Shown here: positions 24,255-27,278 of the stretch, piece by piece | Layout: every line of letters begins with the position of its first letter | Position numbering within the stretch: the first letter of the stretch is position 1 | NCBI GenBank assembly: GCA_050012355.1 | Contig: JBEKHI010000061.1 | Coordinates: forward strand, 1-27,278 | DNA from: JBEKHI01 sp050012355 | Lineage (GTDB): Bacteria > Actinomycetota > Actinomycetes > Streptosporangiales > Streptosporangiaceae | DNA: 27,278 nucleotides | Direction: 5' to 3' | The notes under the pieces: model-generated | The model's input: only the letters and a program-made list of their open reading frames with translations | Databases searched by the model: none | Told to the model about the DNA's origin: nothing | Made by a program: the position numbers and the translations under genes

Positions 24255-25536
24255 GCTGCGGCGCTTCTCATGGATACGGTTTCCCGCTGATCCCAACCTG
24301 AGGATCCTGGCCGTCCTCACGCTGGTCAACTCCATGGGCACCGGGGCATTTCTCGCGATCAGCGTTCTCTACCTCGCGAATTACGCCGGGATAGCTCCCG
24401 AGCGGATCGGGCTGGGCCTGGCATTTGGCGGTATCTGCGGGATTGCGGCGGGGTACCCAGCGGGGTCGCTGGCCGATCGGTGGGGAACCCGCAAGACGCT
24501 CGGCTGCCTGTGGGTGGTTGATGGCACGGTGCTGCTCGGCTATCTGCGGATTCATTCGTTCGCCGCGTTCGTGCCGCTGATCTGCGTGCTCACCTTTGTC
24601 GACCGCGGGGCGGTCGCCGTCCGCGGCGCGGTCATCGTGCAGGCTCTGACCGGCGAACACGCGGCCGTCCGCGGCCGGGCGTTCCTGCGCGCGGTGATGA
24701 ACGCCGGCCTGGGAAGCGGCGCCATCGTCGCCGGCTTCGCCCTGGCGCTGAACACGCGCCAGGCCTACGTCGTCGTGATAATCGCCGACGCGATCAGCTA
24801 CTTCCTGTCCGCCGGGTTGCTGACCAGGGTAAGCATGCCGTCCCGAGCCGACCAGAAACCCAGGCAGCGGCCGGGCGAAGCCGGATCCGGAGTCCTGCGA
24901 GACACCCGCTACCTCACCATCACGGTGCTCTACGGGATTCTTAGCCTTCAGTACGGCATCTTGCAGATTGGGCTGCCGCTGTGGATAGTGCGATTCACCC
25001 TCGCACCGCGATGGCTGGTCTCGGTCGCCATGACGGTGAATACCGCCCTGGTGGTACTCCTCCAGGTGCGGGTGAGCCGGGGAACGGAAGAGCCACGGCG
25101 CGCCGCGCGGGTGTGCGCGGTCAGCGGCCTGTTCCTGGCCGGCGGCTGCGCGATTTACGGCGCTTCGCACGGGCTTCCGGCCGTCGCCGCCGCCGCGGTG
25201 CTGCTGGCCGGCACCGTCGTCCTGACGCTGGGCGAGGTGCTGTCGTCAGCGGGCGCCTGGTCGCTCAGCTTCCTGCTCGCCGACCCCGACGCGCACGGAC
25301 GCTACCAGGGCGTTTTCAATAGCGGCTTCAGCGGCGGCATGCTGCTCTCCGGCGTGGTGCTCACCAGCACCGCCATCAGGTTCGGAGCACCTGGCTGGCT
25401 GATAATGGCGGGGATATTCGCGCTGGCCGGCCTGGGCTTCCTCTTCGTTACGCGTTTTCCCGCAGGAAGGAACGCGAGCCCAGCCACAGGCAGATCGCGG
25501 CCACGCCCACGGCGACGGCCACGCCCTCAACCATGA
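24235..25536 (+). CDS. MFS transporter, probable product exporter
   Basis: A 433-residue membrane protein with about 12 helices. A cytoplasmic N-terminus leads to LRILAVLTLVNSMGTGAFLA (helix 1). MFS motif A is seen as GYPAGSLADRWGTRKT near residue 75, and a polar central loop (SRADQKPRQRPGEAG) splits the two halves. It overlaps the ATP-grasp ligase by 20 bases at its GTG start, a coupling usual for ligase/exporter pairs of small peptide antibiotics, so export of the finished compound is likely. The transporter fold ends around LFVTRFPAGRN; the last roughly 29 residues are Arg/Pro-rich and are read antisense to the ABC permease gene, hence probably read-through of no function. Confidence 0.88.
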   Translation: MSASTTELRRFSWIRFPADPNLRILAVLTLVNSMGTGAFLAISVLYLANYAGIAPERIGLGLAFGGICGIAAGYPAGSLADRWGTRKTLGCLWVVDGTVLLGYLRIHSFAAFVPLICVLTFVDRGAVAVRGAVIVQALTGEHAAVRGRAFLRAVMNAGLGSGAIVAGFALALNTRQAYVVVIIADAISYFLSAGLLTRVSMPSRADQKPRQRPGEAGSGVLRDTRYLTITVLYGILSLQYGILQIGLPLWIVRFTLAPRWLVSVAMTVNTALVVLLQVRVSRGTEEPRRAARVCAVSGLFLAGGCAIYGASHGLPAVAAAAVLLAGTVVLTLGEVLSSAGAWSLSFLLADPDAHGRYQGVFNSGFSGGMLLSGVVLTSTAIRFGAPGWLIMAGIFALAGLGFLFVTRFPAGRNASPATGRSRPRPRRRPRPQP

Positions 25537-26215
25537 TCGTGTTGAAGTACTGCCCCTCGAACGCCTCGCGCATCGCATTGATGATGTAGCGAAAGGGGCT
25601 GATCCGCGAGATGCCCTGCAGCCAGCCGGGCCCGAGCGTCATCGGCAGCATGATCCCTGACAGCAGCAGCAACGGCACGACGACGGTGTTGACCAGCGGC
25701 GCGAACGCGTCCTCCGACTTGGTGAGCAGCGCGACCGCGTAGGACACCGACGCCAGGCCCACCGCGACCAGGACGATGAACCCGAGCCCGATGAACACCG
25801 CCGCCACCGGCGCCCGCAGGCCGAACGCCACCCCGGCCAGAACCAGGATCACCGCCTGGACGACGAGCGTCACCACGTCCCTGAGCACCCGGCCGGCCAG
25901 GATCGCCATCCGGCTCACCGGCGTGACCCGGAATCGCTCGATGACCCCGGAGCGCCAGTCGCTGATGATCGCGAACCCGACGAACGTCGAGCCGAACAGC
26001 CCGAGCTGGATCAGCAGTCCCGGCACGAAGAAGCGGTACGCGTTCCCGCCGCTGCTGACGCCCAGATACGACAGCGGCAGCTTGGTCAGCAGCGGCCCGA
26101 ACAGCGCCAGGTACAGGATCGGCTGGGTGAGCCCGATGATGAGCCACGCCGGGTTACGCAGCACGATCCGCTGCTGACGGCGGTAGACCAGCAGCGTGTC
26201 ACGGAAGAAGGTCAT
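25448..26215 (-). CDS. ABC-2 type transporter permease (DrrB-like)
   Basis: A 255-residue inner-membrane protein with six hydrophobic segments. The cytoplasmic N-terminus FFRDTLLVYRRQQRIVLRNP precedes helix 1 (LIIGLTQPILYLALFGPLL). ERFRVTPVSRMAILAGRVLRD is the coupling segment of ABC-2 permeases, and GISRISPFRYIINAMREAFEG lies near the end as in DrrB-type exporters. It lies 3 bases after the stop of the ATPase gene, with which it must form the exporter. The 3' end overlaps the MFS gene antisense by 89 bases. Related pumps export antibiotics; the substrate here is unknown and may be the cluster product. Confidence 0.9.
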   Translation of the reverse strand: MTFFRDTLLVYRRQQRIVLRNPAWLIIGLTQPILYLALFGPLLTKLPLSYLGVSSGGNAYRFFVPGLLIQLGLFGSTFVGFAIISDWRSGVIERFRVTPVSRMAILAGRVLRDVVTLVVQAVILVLAGVAFGLRAPVAAVFIGLGFIVLVAVGLASVSYAVALLTKSEDAFAPLVNTVVVPLLLLSGIMLPMTLGPGWLQGISRISPFRYIINAMREAFEGQYFNTIMVEGVAVAVGVAAICLWLGSRSFLRENA

Positions 26216-26218
26216 GAT

Positions 26219-27184
26219 TCAGTCCTCACGCAGTGAACGGCCGGTCAGGTCCAGGAACACGTCATCCAGCGTTGGCCTTGAGACGTTGATGGTGTGCAGC
26301 GTGATGCCCGCGTCGTCGAGCGTGCGCAGCAGGACGGGCAGCGCCTCGTCGCCGCGGTCGACCGTCAGCCGCAGCGTGTCGTCATCCGGGGTCACCTCCC
26401 GGACCAGCGGCTGCGCGGCCAGCAGATCGGTCGCCGCCCGGGTCGCCCCGTTGACTCGCAGCGTCACCACATCGCCGGAGACGCGCTGCTTGAGCTCGTC
26501 GGGCGTTCCGGTGGCCACGATCGTCCCGTGATCGATGATGAAGATGCGGTCACACAGCGCGTCGGCCTCCTCCAGGTAATGCGTGGTGAGGAAGACCGTC
26601 GTGTTGTGCTCGGCGCGCATCCGCCCGATGTGTTCCCACAGGTTGCTGCGGCTCTGCGGGTCCAGGCCGGTGGACGGCTCGTCGAGGAACACCAGCGGCG
26701 GCTCGTGTACCAGTCCGAGCGCGATCTCCAGCCGACGCCGCTGCCCGCCCGACAGCGTCTTCACCAGCCGGTCTTCCAAGCCGGTCAGCTCCATTTGCTG
26801 GATCAGCGTCTCCGCCCGGGCCCGGCCCGCGGCCGCGCTCAGGTGGTAGAGCCCGGCCTGGTCAAGCAGTTCTTCCCGTACCCCGCAGGCCGGGTCGCTG
26901 CCGCCGGTGGTGACCCCGACCGCCTGCGGCACGTACCCGATCCGCCGCCGAACGCCCACCGGGTCGCGCAACAGGTCGGCGCCCGCCACGGTGGCGGTGC
27001 CCGCCGTCGGGTTAAGCAGCGTGGTGAGCATCCGCAGCGTGGTGGTCTTGCCGGCCCCGTTCGGGCCGAGGAAGCCCACGACCTCCCCGGGCTCGACGGT
27101 CAGGTCGACCCCCCGGACCGCCTCGACGGTTCTCTTTCTGTTCTTGAACGTGCGGGCAAGCCCCCGCGCCTCAATAATCGCCAT
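26219..27184 (-). CDS. ABC transporter ATPase (DrrA/daunorubicin-resistance-like)
   Basis: A 321-residue ATPase. Walker A is GPNGAGKTTTL (about residues 39-49), the Q-loop lies in IGYVPQAVGV, the signature is LSGGQRRRLEIALGL, Walker B is PLVFLDEPSTGLD and the H-loop is TTHYLEEADALCD. A C-terminal regulatory domain of about 90 residues follows (VTLRVNGATRAATDLLAAQP...RPTLDDVFLDLTGRSL), as in DrrA-type exporters. It drives the permease encoded directly downstream. GGAGG (27200-27196) lies 11 bases before the ATG, and a clear promoter with TTGACA stands just upstream. Such pairs often are controlled by a divergent TetR-like repressor, which would lie beyond base 27278. Confidence 0.93.
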   Translation of the reverse strand: MAIIEARGLARTFKNRKRTVEAVRGVDLTVEPGEVVGFLGPNGAGKTTTLRMLTTLLNPTAGTATVAGADLLRDPVGVRRRIGYVPQAVGVTTGGSDPACGVREELLDQAGLYHLSAAAGRARAETLIQQMELTGLEDRLVKTLSGGQRRRLEIALGLVHEPPLVFLDEPSTGLDPQSRSNLWEHIGRMRAEHNTTVFLTTHYLEEADALCDRIFIIDHGTIVATGTPDELKQRVSGDVVTLRVNGATRAATDLLAAQPLVREVTPDDDTLRLTVDRGDEALPVLLRTLDDAGITLHTINVSRPTLDDVFLDLTGRSLRED

Positions 27185-27213
27185 GTCGTCCTATGCCTCC
27201 GTAAGTGCCCATC

Positions 27214-27242
27214 ACTATCGAGTAATATCGCGAGTTTGTCAA
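27214..27242 (-). promoter_or_regulatory. Promoter of the DrrAB-like exporter
   Basis: On the minus strand a perfect -35 TTGACA (27242-27237), a 17-base spacer and the -10 GATAGT (27219-27214) form the best promoter in the window. Transcription would start near 27207, giving a short leader with the GGAGG ribosome-binding site before ATG 27184. Confidence 0.65.
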
Positions 27243-27269
27243 CCGGCCGCCGACCGGTCGATGTGACAA
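27236..27269. promoter_or_regulatory. Bulged inverted repeat over the exporter -35, possible repressor operator
   Basis: ACCGG (27242-27246) pairs with CCGGT (27254-27258), and the flanking TTGTCA (27236-27241) pairs with TGACAA (27264-27269) with a 5-base offset on one side. The inner-left arm overlaps the exporter -35. The layout suits a dimeric repressor such as TetR-type regulators of efflux pumps. Which protein binds cannot be seen from this window. Confidence 0.45.
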
Positions 27270-27278
27270 CGACCGCGC

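Overview
The window reads as chromosome of a high-GC Gram-positive actinomycete. The DNA is strongly GC-rich with G/C at third codon positions. GTG and TTG starts and 4-nt start/stop overlaps are common. It carries actinobacteria-typical families: MSMEG_4193-type phosphomutase, DUF3090, SCO1664 family, PAC2 and DUF1707-FHA. No tRNA, rRNA, CRISPR array or insertion sequence was seen. I cannot name the species.

Layout. (1) 1-2341: end of a peptide-type ABC importer operon, with the permease tail and a fused DppD-DppF ATPase, closed by a 19-bp perfect hairpin. (2) 2449-8926: a conserved actinobacterial housekeeping block: FHA protein, histidine phosphatase, DUF3090, SCO1664-family kinase-like protein, then PAC2, HAD phosphatase and a small membrane protein. 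A VapBC-type toxin-antitoxin pair and a membrane-anchored esterase sit inside it, where mycothiol ligase mshC is found in some relatives. (3) 9184-15185: a complete second peptide ABC importer (lipoprotein, two permeases, fused ATPase), paralogous to the first. (4) 15333-25536: a compact biosynthetic cluster: cupin, lysine/ornithine N-hydroxylase, sulfotransferase, SsuD-like flavin monooxygenase and GNAT/FemAB-like acyltransferase on the plus strand; MFS and a truncated methionyl-tRNA-synthetase-like enzyme on the minus strand; then an ATP-grasp ligase and a second MFS on the plus strand. (5) 25448-27184: a DrrAB-like ABC exporter on the minus strand with a clear promoter.

Main interpretation: amino-acid N-hydroxylase + small cupin + MetRS-like enzyme without a full anticodon-binding domain is the enzyme set known to make N-N bonds (hydrazines) in bacteria (Spb38/Spb40 of s56-p1, PyrM/PyrN of pyrazofurin), where cupin and MetRS are fused in one protein. 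Here they are separate genes about 6 kb apart on opposite strands, so this looks like a split hydrazine synthetase. The tailoring set (PAPS sulfotransferase, SsuD-like monooxygenase, BioF2-like acyltransferase, ATP-grasp ligase) does not match any hydrazine pathway I know. A likely scheme is: amino acid N-hydroxylation, ester formation by the MetRS-like enzyme, rearrangement to N-N by the cupin, then tailoring, amide ligation and export by MFS/ABC pumps. This is inference from family membership and context; the product is unknown.
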